Assembly: GCA_903867585.1 (NCBI GenBank)
Contig: CAIPRZ010000012.1
Location: forward strand, 1 to 27,991
Reading direction: 5' to 3'
Source: an uncultured Chlamydiae bacterium
GTDB lineage: Bacteria; Chlamydiota; Chlamydiia; Chlamydiales; Rhabdochlamydiaceae
Length of the DNA: 27,991 bases
Shown here piece after piece: positions 21,763-27,991 of this stretch; the first letter of the stretch is position 1; every line of letters begins with the position of its first letter. The translations under genes and the position numbers were made by a program. The notes under the pieces were generated by a model, which was not told the origin of the DNA, ran no database searches, and saw only the letters and a program-made list of their open reading frames with translations.

Positions 21763-23265
21763 ATGGTTAATTATATGAATAAGGTCAGTTTCTTTACTCC
21801 CGTTAGTTTTAATAGCCAGTTTCACACAGTAAAAAACAAGCTTTTAGAAGCTTGTGATGGGTATTTGAGTCTTGGTAATCGGGTCGCCCAAGTTCAGTAT
21901 GAAATCGATAAGGAACGTGTATATAGTGTTATAGAATGCCATATAGCTCCCTCTTCAGTTTTCCAAACTGCCCTAAAAGTCGTCTCCTATTTTACCGTTA
22001 TTCTTCCACTTCTAGCTTTATGTGCTAAATTCTTCTTAAGAACTACTACCGATTTTAACTATCTGAATCAATCAAGCCAAAGATCAGCTAAAAAAGAATT
22101 TTTAGTTCCGCCAAATATGACTCTTGAACAGGCAGCTGAGTGTGGTGATTTAGATAGAGTACGCCAGTTGCTAGGTCCATTCACTTCTCATGAAGATAGA
22201 GGTATTGCGATCAAAAAGGCAGCTCTAAAAGGACATCTTGATGTTGTTCTAGCTCTTATTCCTCAAGTGGCTCCAGAGCAAGAGAGCGCAAGAAATTTTG
22301 CTCTTCGAAATTTTGCTGAAGGAGGACATCGAGAAATTGTTTTTTCCCTTCTTCAGACAGAGGAATTTAGGGAATCAAAAAATCACGCTGTTTTTGGCGC
22401 CGCTGCGCTTGGTGACTTGCGCTTTATTGAATCCCTTGTACATGGTTTTGATGTTGCTCAAAGTAATGAAGCAAAAGAGTACGCTTTTTTAGGTTTTGCT
22501 TTTGGGGGACATTTAAAGTTAATTCAAGAGCAGTGCGAATCTAAAGTTATTAATGATCAAGAATTGAGATTTGAAGCTATTGATTTAGCAGCTAGTGGGG
22601 GTCATTTACCGGTTTTTAATTATCTTATAGGTAGTATCGGAGATGAAGATCGTAAGAGTGTTAATGCGCGAGTTTTTAAAATAGCAGCTCAAGAAGGTCA
22701 TCTAACTATTGTTCTAGCTCTGATCGATTCTGAAGATATCGAACCATATACGAAGTCTTTTGCTATTGAAGAGGCTACTAAAAAAGGTCATCTAGACATT
22801 GTTCTAGCTATAGTTAAATCAGGTATTAGTGAATATGATCGGTCTGGGGTTTTACGAGAATTAACCAGGCTTGGACATTTAGAGCTTATTAAAGCAGTTA
22901 TTTCTTTGGGTTCTATTTGTTCTTATCGACTAGACGAAGCTATTGACATAGCGGCTAGGGGGCAATCTTTACCAATTATTCAATTGCTCCTTTCTAAGGT
23001 AGATTCTCCATTTCTCTTAAAACAAGCTAAAGAAAAAGCTGTTGAAAATGCAGCTCATGCTCACCGTGACAATCCTGATTTTGTTACATGTCTTGTTGAA
23101 GCTATATCAGATAGTCCAGAGGAAGCAGCCCTACTAACAGCTAAGGCTCAAGAGGTTTTTCTCGATCAAAATGAGGAAGTTATTTTTGGATCAAGCTCTA
23201 GCTTTAACTCTAGCGCTTATTCGGCGGCCTCCGCATGGCAAGCCCATGCCCGGGTTAGTGAGTAA
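21763..23265 (+). CDS. Membrane-anchored ankyrin-repeat protein (500 aa)
   Basis: The N-terminal ~110 residues hold a polar region (1-65), then one strong hydrophobic segment at about 70-92 (VSYFTVILPLLALCAKFF) followed by arginine. From about residue 118 to 435 there are roughly ten degenerate ankyrin repeats of 28-32 residues, each with a GH(L)xxV-type core (for example KGHLDVVLALI, QEGHLTIVLALI, KKGHLDIVLAIV, LGHLELIKAVI). The tail (about 435-500) is acidic and then serine/alanine-rich. It resembles the smaller neighbour in repeat style but lacks the regular 30-residue period and the cysteine ladder. There is no cleavable signal peptide. An ankyrin solenoid held by one membrane segment suggests a host-facing or inclusion-membrane effector; this is inference. 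An alternative ATG lies 4 codons downstream. Confidence 0.8.
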   Translation: MVNYMNKVSFFTPVSFNSQFHTVKNKLLEACDGYLSLGNRVAQVQYEIDKERVYSVIECHIAPSSVFQTALKVVSYFTVILPLLALCAKFFLRTTTDFNYLNQSSQRSAKKEFLVPPNMTLEQAAECGDLDRVRQLLGPFTSHEDRGIAIKKAALKGHLDVVLALIPQVAPEQESARNFALRNFAEGGHREIVFSLLQTEEFRESKNHAVFGAAALGDLRFIESLVHGFDVAQSNEAKEYAFLGFAFGGHLKLIQEQCESKVINDQELRFEAIDLAASGGHLPVFNYLIGSIGDEDRKSVNARVFKIAAQEGHLTIVLALIDSEDIEPYTKSFAIEEATKKGHLDIVLAIVKSGISEYDRSGVLRELTRLGHLELIKAVISLGSICSYRLDEAIDIAARGQSLPIIQLLLSKVDSPFLLKQAKEKAVENAAHAHRDNPDFVTCLVEAISDSPEEAALLTAKAQEVFLDQNEEVIFGSSSSFNSSAYSAASAWQAHARVSE

Positions 23266-23327
23266 TTTCTTAAATCCCGTTCATTTCTAATCTTCATAAT
23301 GCCAGGGGCGCCTAGCTAATGAGATCA

Positions 23328-23358
23328 AGAGGCTTAAAAATTGGTTTTTGAATCCTCT
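23328..23358 (+). other. Imperfect long hairpin in the gap before the beta-barrel gene
   Basis: AGAGG (23328-23332) pairs with CCTCT (23354-23358); inside, TT/AA and AAAA/TTTT continue the stem with two mismatches, giving about 11 pairs. TTTTT follows at 23370-23374, 11 bases on, which is late for an intrinsic terminator. It may end the ankyrin transcript, weakly. Confidence 0.3.
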
Positions 23359-23372
23359 AGAAAGTATTATTT

Positions 23373-23401
23373 TTGACAAAATAAATTTTTCTAGGTTTGA
23401 T
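23373..23401 (+). promoter_or_regulatory. Candidate promoter of the beta-barrel gene
   Basis: A perfect -35 box TTGACA (23373-23378) is followed after 17 bases by TTTGAT (23396-23401), four of six matches to TATAAT. The predicted start of transcription is just before the GGAG ribosome site at 23412-23415. Confidence 0.45.
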
Positions 23402-23420
23402 GAAATCAAATGGAGTGATT

Positions 23421-24062
23421 ATGAAATATTCAATTGCATGTACTTTGCTTGCACTATCGCAAGCTTTTGGTGTCGAAGGAAAAAAAAATAAGCCTATTCA
23501 AACAGAGCCCGTTTCCCGAGTTTATGTTGGTGGTTTTGGTGGATATGGGGTGATGAATGGGATGTATAGTAGTGATGGTCAATTTTCCCAATTCCGTTTA
23601 ACTTTAGGTGTTGATGCCTATCAAGGAGAAAAATGGGATTTTGGCTTTGAAGGGGGTGTTCAGTCAGGTAATTCTAGTCCTGTTGTGTGGAATACAACCG
23701 ATATTAACGCTACTGGTGGTATGATACCTCAAGTTGTTTTAAAGCCTTTTATTGATGGTCTTGCCTTTGTGCGTTGGTATTTTTCTGACAAATGGTGCCT
23801 GCTTATAAAAGGAGGAGTAGCCTATCGTCAAATGCAATTTACCGATAGAACCTCTTCAAAAGACTCTGTTAAAACAGCCGCAGGTGAATTTCAAGGTGGT
23901 CTAGGTTACCAAGTAACAAAACATGCTCGCATCGTGGGTCTTTATCAAGGAATTTACTCAAGAAGTAATCTTGGTCTAGGTATAGACTCTTCTGGTAGTA
24001 CGACTATGAAATATATCCCTACTCAGCAGGCGGGACTATTTGGCTTAGAATATAACTTCTAA
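23421..24062 (+). CDS. Outer-membrane beta-barrel protein
   Basis: From ATG 23421 the protein has 213 residues. It starts with a signal peptide (MKYSIACTLLALSQAFG), then alternating hydrophobic and polar strands rich in glycine and aromatics (VYVGGFGGYGVMNG, WDFGFEGGVQSG, AFVRWYFSDKWCLLIKGGVAYRQM, AGEFQGGLGYQV, ARIVGLYQGIYS). It ends GLFGLEYNF with a C-terminal phenylalanine, the signal for beta-barrel assembly. The size suits a small barrel of 8-10 strands. The frame is open upstream, but ATG 23421 has GGAG 5 bases before it and a proper signal peptide, so I prefer it. No ligand or function can be named. It closes the accessory island and is followed by a strong terminator. Confidence 0.8.
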   Translation: MKYSIACTLLALSQAFGVEGKKNKPIQTEPVSRVYVGGFGGYGVMNGMYSSDGQFSQFRLTLGVDAYQGEKWDFGFEGGVQSGNSSPVVWNTTDINATGGMIPQVVLKPFIDGLAFVRWYFSDKWCLLIKGGVAYRQMQFTDRTSSKDSVKTAAGEFQGGLGYQVTKHARIVGLYQGIYSRSNLGLGIDSSGSTTMKYIPTQQAGLFGLEYNF

Positions 24063-24072
24063 TTTACTTTCT

Positions 24073-24099
24073 AAAGCCTCAATTTTTTGAGGCTTTTTC
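24073..24099 (+). terminator. Intrinsic terminator after the beta-barrel gene
   Basis: AAAGCCTCAA (24073-24082) pairs perfectly with TTGAGGCTTT (24087-24096) around a TTTT loop, and the T-run continues to 24098. It lies 11 bases after the stop codon at 24062. This is the clearest terminator in the window. Confidence 0.9.
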
Positions 24100-24189
24100 T
24101 TAGACAAAAACTTTTTATTTTGGAATTGGCATAAATTAACCTATCGCGAGAAGATAGATAAGACCCCAATTTTATTATAGGAAGGTTCT

Positions 24190-24588
24190 ATGACATCAGA
24201 AATATTTAAAAATATAGATGTAAAAGAAATCCAGTTACCAATGACCGATTTTATTTTTGATATCGAATCTAAAGTTTTAATGTCTATTTGTTATCAATGT
24301 ATTAAACAAATCGAAGGTCTTTTTCCTATAGAAGCGGGACTTATTGATAACCTTTTAGGGCATGAGCATTTAAAAGGGATCCATGTGCAACAAGATTCAA
24401 AGCAGCATGCGGTCATTATAAAAATTGAAGTGAGTGTGATCTATGGAGTTTCTTTACCTTTTAAAGCGGAAGCTTTACAAACACTCATTGTAAAAGAGAT
24501 TTCAGAGCTTACAGGCCTTCATGTAGGTTCAGTTCATGTTATTTTTAAAAATCTTGTTGTCAAAGATGGGGAGCTTATTAAGATATGA
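24190..24588 (+). CDS. Asp23/Gls24-family protein
   Basis: This 132-residue protein matches the Asp23 (DUF322) family pattern: an N-terminal region followed by VLMSICYQCIKQIEGLF, a GIHVQQDSKQHAVIIKIEVSVIYG strand block, and helices ending in ELTGLHVGSVHVIFKNLVV. The usual consensus has A...v.Gv..l, v.v....v.idv.v.v.yG..i and tgl.V..VnV.V..v. In Gram-positives, Asp23 is an abundant membrane-tethered protein linked to cell-envelope stress. A strong AGGAAGG ribosome site (24179-24185) lies 4 bases before ATG. The stop overlaps the next gene by 4 bases (ATGA), a tight coupling. The function in a chlamydial cell is unknown. Confidence 0.8.
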   Translation: MTSEIFKNIDVKEIQLPMTDFIFDIESKVLMSICYQCIKQIEGLFPIEAGLIDNLLGHEHLKGIHVQQDSKQHAVIIKIEVSVIYGVSLPFKAEALQTLIVKEISELTGLHVGSVHVIFKNLVVKDGELIKI

Positions 24589-25082
24589 AGCAACTCAATA
24601 TGGCCTATACATGGCTAAGAATTGGAGGCTTTTTCCTTTGCATAATTAGTATGGCAGCTGTTCTTATTTTAGCTGAACCTCAAAGGCTTTCTTATTTTTC
24701 CTACCTTTTATTTAAAAACCAAGAATTGTTGAAAACCTGTTCTATTGTTGGAATTTTTTTGGGAGTTTTTTTTCTTTTTTATACCTCCTCTAAAGTTTCT
24801 CACCACTATCTTAAGATTAAGCTTTTTACAGGAAGCATGAAACTGCCTCCTGATATGATAAAAAAGTCGATCGATCTTTGGTTTGCAGAACAAAAAGTTC
24901 AGGGGATCAAGCTTGTATCGGTAAATTTAGGGGAAAAATCTAAAATTAGCTTAGAGCTAAAAACATCAAATCTTCAAGAAGCTCTCTATTCTATTGAGGA
25001 TATCGAAGCAAAACTTAAAGATTTTATGGGTTCTAATTTAGGTATTCACACGCCGATCGATCTTCAGCTTTTTGAATTATGA
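24585..25082 (+). CDS. AmaP-like membrane anchor with Asp23-like C-terminal domain
   Basis: The 165-residue protein has two membrane segments (about 10-30 and 46-68), then a soluble part (about 85-165) with weak likeness to the Asp23 fold (GIKLVSVNLGEKSKISLELKT, then a helix and a terminal strand). This plan matches AmaP, the two-helix membrane anchor that recruits Asp23 in Staphylococcus. Here it directly follows an Asp23-family gene with an ATGA overlap, so the two products very probably form a complex at the inner membrane. The sequence resemblance is faint and the call leans on architecture and context. Its last 19 bases overlap uvrC tail to tail. Confidence 0.65.
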   Translation: MKQLNMAYTWLRIGGFFLCIISMAAVLILAEPQRLSYFSYLLFKNQELLKTCSIVGIFLGVFFLFYTSSKVSHHYLKIKLFTGSMKLPPDMIKKSIDLWFAEQKVQGIKLVSVNLGEKSKISLELKTSNLQEALYSIEDIEAKLKDFMGSNLGIHTPIDLQLFEL

Positions 25083-26878
25083 AAAAAATGTTTTAGGGCG
25101 CTGATATCTTTTTTAGATAAACCTTCTACTTGAGCAAGCTCATCGCTTGTGGCCTCTTTAATTTTTTGAATAGATCCAAAATGAATGAGTAGGGCTTTCT
25201 TTTTTTTCGGGCCGATGCCTGGGATTTCGTCGAGCTGACTTTTAATGATTCGGGACTTTTCCCTCTTTTTATTAAAACTAATGGCTGCTCTATGAGCTTC
25301 ATCCCGTATTTTTTGTAAGAAGAATAAAAGAGGATTTTTTTTATCTAAAACAAGGGGTTCACTTTGGTAAGAGACGATGAGTCTTTCTTCTGTTAACCCT
25401 TTATCATGGCGACTATTTTCTTTAACAAGACCAATAATATCGCAACAGGCAATATCAAGTTCTTCTAAAACCTCTTTAGCCATCCGTACTTGCCCTTTGC
25501 CTCCATCTATAAGAAGAAGGTCTGGAACAGTATCTTCAATTTTAGAATTTTTTAATGAGCGGGTGAGTACCTCTTTCATCCCTCCGTAATCATCGCCCCC
25601 TTTTGCTGAGGTAATTTTATAAAGGCGTTTTCCTGACTTATTAATTTTCCCCTCATCGAGTCTAATTTTTACAGCCACCGGTTCTGATCCTGAAAAATGA
25701 GAGAGGTCAAAACATTCAATACTAGAAGGGTATCTTGTTAGTTTTGCTATTTCTTCTAATTCTAATAAAAGGAGCTGATCGTCTTGAGATTGTTTAAAGT
25801 TTAGCTTTGCATTTTCGTAAGCCATTTCAAGAAGTGCTTTTTTATCCCCTTTTTGAGGGACTACGAAGTTTACTTTTGAACCTTTAAGTTCTTTTAAAAC
25901 CTCTGTTAGTACACCACTCTCATCAGGATCAAAAGGGCATACAATGGTCGAAGAGGGATTGTGTTGTTCATAATGTTGTAAAATAAGATTGGTTAAAAGC
26001 TCTCCTCCCTCATCAAGGGTATCATTAAATCGCATGACGTCTTGACCTGTTACTTTACCTTCTCTATATAGCAACTTGATAAAAACCCCTTTAGATCCCT
26101 CTTGATAGATATGAAATATATCCATGTCATTATTATTAACCTGGACCATCATCTGTTTAGAAAAAGCGACCTGCTCTAGTTGTTTTAAGGTTTTATAGAG
26201 TGCACCAGCTTTTTCAAACTCTAGCTTTTCTGAGGCTTTATGGATCTGATCTTTTAGATCGATAAGAAGCTCTTTAGATTGACCTTCTAAAAAGCTTATA
26301 ACTTTTTTGACAGCCTCTTTATAAGAATCTTCGGTACAAAGATCTTTACAAGGAGCGAGGCACTTTTTCATCCCATAAAGGAGACATGGTCTTTTTCTTC
26401 TTGTCAGTTCGTAATCAGAGCACTGTCTTATCCCAAAATGTTCGGATAAAATTTTATAAGCTTCTCTTGCAGCATGGGCTTGGCTATAGGGACCAAAATA
26501 AAGCCCCTGTTTTTTTTGATCTTTAGTTCGGATGAGCTCAAGTCTTGGCCAGGAAATTTTAGGATCGATAAAAAGACAGATAAAACTTTTATCATCTTTT
26601 AGTAAGACGTTATATTTAGGTTTATGTTTCTTGATAAGGGTGTTTTCTAATAGAAGCGCCTCTTTTTCAGAAAAACAAACCATCGTTTCTATCGATTCTA
26701 AATGCGATAGCAAATAGGGGATCATTGCCCGCTGATCTTGATTGTGAAAATATTGTCTTAGGCGGCTTTTTAGATTTTTTGCCTTACCAATATAGATAAC
26801 ATGACCTTTAGTGTCTTTCATAAGATAGACACCAGGTTTATCTGGATAAAGATCTAAGTTAAATACTGCTTTTTCCAT
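25064..26878 (-). CDS. uvrC: Excinuclease ABC subunit C
   Basis: UvrC makes both cuts around DNA damage in nucleotide excision repair. Domains in order: GIY-YIG nuclease (PGVYLM at 15-20, YIGKAKNLKSRLRQYF at 29-44) for the 3' cut; a cysteine cluster (RQC, RPC, KKC, APC, about 157-181) where known UvrC proteins bind an iron-sulphur cluster; a UVR helix pair (about 205-235) for UvrB; an RNase H-like endonuclease (CFDLSHFSG, LLIDGGKGQV, DEAHRAAISFNKKR) for the 5' cut; and a C-terminal helix-hairpin-helix (IPGIGPKKKKALL, VEGLSKKDI). At 604 residues it is full length. The start overlaps the end of mutS by 25 bases, so the two repair genes are coupled. Confidence 0.96.
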   Translation of the reverse strand: MEKAVFNLDLYPDKPGVYLMKDTKGHVIYIGKAKNLKSRLRQYFHNQDQRAMIPYLLSHLESIETMVCFSEKEALLLENTLIKKHKPKYNVLLKDDKSFICLFIDPKISWPRLELIRTKDQKKQGLYFGPYSQAHAAREAYKILSEHFGIRQCSDYELTRRKRPCLLYGMKKCLAPCKDLCTEDSYKEAVKKVISFLEGQSKELLIDLKDQIHKASEKLEFEKAGALYKTLKQLEQVAFSKQMMVQVNNNDMDIFHIYQEGSKGVFIKLLYREGKVTGQDVMRFNDTLDEGGELLTNLILQHYEQHNPSSTIVCPFDPDESGVLTEVLKELKGSKVNFVVPQKGDKKALLEMAYENAKLNFKQSQDDQLLLLELEEIAKLTRYPSSIECFDLSHFSGSEPVAVKIRLDEGKINKSGKRLYKITSAKGGDDYGGMKEVLTRSLKNSKIEDTVPDLLLIDGGKGQVRMAKEVLEELDIACCDIIGLVKENSRHDKGLTEERLIVSYQSEPLVLDKKNPLLFFLQKIRDEAHRAAISFNKKREKSRIIKSQLDEIPGIGPKKKKALLIHFGSIQKIKEATSDELAQVEGLSKKDISALKHFFHNSKS

Positions 26879-27991
26879 GCATGTAACCGGTTTAAGGCCT
26901 CAAGGGGGGTTAATTCATCTAAGGGTAATGCTTGTAGAGTTTCTACAAGAGGATGGGGTATTATTATAGGTTCTTCTATGATTTGTGGAGGAGTAAATAA
27001 ACTCCATTCAGGATCTAGTAAAGACTGTAATTTATTTTTTGCAAGGCCAATGACCTCTTCGGGAAGACCAGCGATTTTAGCGACTTGTATTCCATAACTT
27101 TTATCCGCAGAGCCTTTAACAATTTTATGCAGAAATAAAAGCTCTTTTTTTTCTTCTTTGACAGAGGCGTGGTAGTTAATAACAAGCGGTGTTTCTAAAG
27201 AAAGGGCTGTTAGTTCAAAATAATGGGTCGCAAATAAGGTTTTTGGAGCCCCTTTAGGGTGCTTTAATAGATATTTAGCAATCGCATACGCCAGAGCGAT
27301 CCCATCATAAGTAGAGGTTCCTCGTCCTATTTCATCAAGGATCACCAAAGAATTAGCTGTAGCATTTTTCAAAATATAGGCCGTTTCTGCCATTTCTACC
27401 ATAAAGGTGGATTGGCCAGAGCTTAAATCGTCGCTGGCTCCAATTCGGGTAAAGAGCTTATCAAAGGGAGAAAATTCCATTTTAGCAGCAGGTACATAGG
27501 AGCCAATTTGTGCCATAATCACACAAAGAGCTGCTTGTCGCATAAAAGTTGATTTTCCACCCATGTTCGGTCCGGTAATTATAAGGAGCGTTTCAGGGTT
27601 TTTAGAAATGATTAAGTCATTGGAGATAAAGTTGTGCTGCCCGATAAGCTCTTCAATAATCGGGTGTCTTGCTTTTTCTAAAATAAGCTGATTTTGTTTA
27701 GAAAATTGGGGTAAGACATAACCCTCTTTAGATCCAAAAAAAGCAAGACCTTGCAGGGCATCGATGAGACCTAATGCTTTAGATATCACCATTAATTGTA
27801 CGCTAAAAGGTAAAATCTTTTCTAAAAGTTCTGAAAATAGAGATTGTTCTAAGGTAAATAGGAGAGTTTGAGCCTGGTAGGATTTTTTTTCTAATTCGAT
27901 AAGTTCAGAGGTTGTAAATCTTTCAGAATTGGTAAGAGTTTGTCTTCTTATAAATTCTTTGGGGGCGTTTAGGGCTTGAGCTTTTGATATT
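26854..27991 (-). CDS. mutS: DNA mismatch repair protein MutS, C-terminal part (truncated by window)
   Basis: The frame is open without a stop from 26854 to the window edge, giving the last 378 residues. The internal ATG at 27790-27792 is not the gene start: the frame upstream reads FIRRQTLTNSERFTTSEL, a conserved MutS core block. The ATPase domain follows with GPNMGGKSTFMRQ (Walker A), the SSGQSTFMVEM loop, LVILDEIGRGTSTYDG (Walker B/signature) and FATHYFELT. The C-terminus has the LTPLEALNRLHAWKK block. MutS dimers bind mispaired bases and recruit MutL. The mismatch-sensing N-terminal part lies outside the window. Its end overlaps uvrC by 25 bases. Confidence 0.96.
   Translation of the reverse strand, partial: ISKAQALNAPKEFIRRQTLTNSERFTTSELIELEKKSYQAQTLLFTLEQSLFSELLEKILPFSVQLMVISKALGLIDALQGLAFFGSKEGYVLPQFSKQNQLILEKARHPIIEELIGQHNFISNDLIISKNPETLLIITGPNMGGKSTFMRQAALCVIMAQIGSYVPAAKMEFSPFDKLFTRIGASDDLSSGQSTFMVEMAETAYILKNATANSLVILDEIGRGTSTYDGIALAYAIAKYLLKHPKGAPKTLFATHYFELTALSLETPLVINYHASVKEEKKELLFLHKIVKGSADKSYGIQVAKIAGLPEEVIGLAKNKLQSLLDPEWSLFTPPQIIEEPIIIPHPLVETLQALPLDELTPLEALNRLHAWKKQYLT

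Noticed and set aside
22298..22492. Second-frame open reading of 64 codons inside the 500-aa ankyrin gene
   Set aside because: It lies wholly within a clear repeat-coding frame and has no independent support.
1..27991. tRNA, rRNA, transposase, integrase or phage genes
   Set aside because: No clover-leaf T-loop context, rRNA core sequence, DDE transposase or recombinase motif was noticed on either strand by eye; a tRNAscan and Rfam search would settle this.

Overview
This window looks like chromosome of a member of the Chlamydiota, probably an 'environmental' amoeba- or arthropod-associated lineage rather than Chlamydia itself. It is A/T-rich. Its gene neighbourhoods match chlamydial ones from memory: CT783-like thioredoxin fold / rnpA / rpmH / rpmJ / rpsN; mutS-uvrC; yceD-rpmF-plsX-RNase G-soluble GPAT-M16 protease; pcnB next to lpxB. 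A zinc-ligand-free 45-residue L36 and a TyrP-type transporter also fit. Ankyrin proteins, a possible inclusion-membrane-like protein and a GYF-domain membrane protein suggest a host-dependent life. Assignment to phylum is confident; family or genus cannot be fixed from this sequence.

Layout. (1) 1-2952: a glycosyltransferase block with a partial unknown gene, a GT8-like enzyme made of two tandem copies, and, divergently, an MGDG-synthase/MurG-like GT28 enzyme. (2) 13622 down to 2876, all minus strand: a tightly packed run pcnB, alpha/beta hydrolase, lpxB, two-helix membrane protein, yceD, rpmF, plsX, RNase E/G, soluble GPAT (plsB), M16 zinc protease. It combines lipid A and phospholipid synthesis with RNA polyadenylation and decay. 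(3) 13716-17223, plus strand: tyrP, an unknown protein with hydrophobic N-terminal segments, and a secreted thioredoxin-fold protein with a CPWS active site. (4) 17220-20284: rpmH-rnpA-uvrD leftward and rpmJ-rpsN rightward from a shared 138-bp promoter region. (5) 20338-24062: an accessory island with a GYF-domain membrane protein (minus), two ankyrin-repeat proteins and a beta-barrel outer-membrane protein (plus). (6) 24190-27991: an Asp23-family protein and its AmaP-like membrane partner (plus), facing the minus-strand mutS-uvrC pair; mutS runs off the window.

There is no rRNA, tRNA, CRISPR array, transposase or integrase visible, and no gene-free stretch longer than 300 bases. Neighbouring genes very often overlap: six same-strand junctions overlap by 8-35 bases and three tail-to-tail junctions overlap by 4-77 bases. 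Only two convincing intrinsic terminators were seen (after rpsN and after the beta-barrel gene). The items most worth following up are the cysteine-ladder 30-residue ankyrin protein, the membrane-anchored ankyrin protein beside it, the Asp23/AmaP-like pair, the internally duplicated glycosyltransferase and the hydrolase wedged between pcnB and lpxB.
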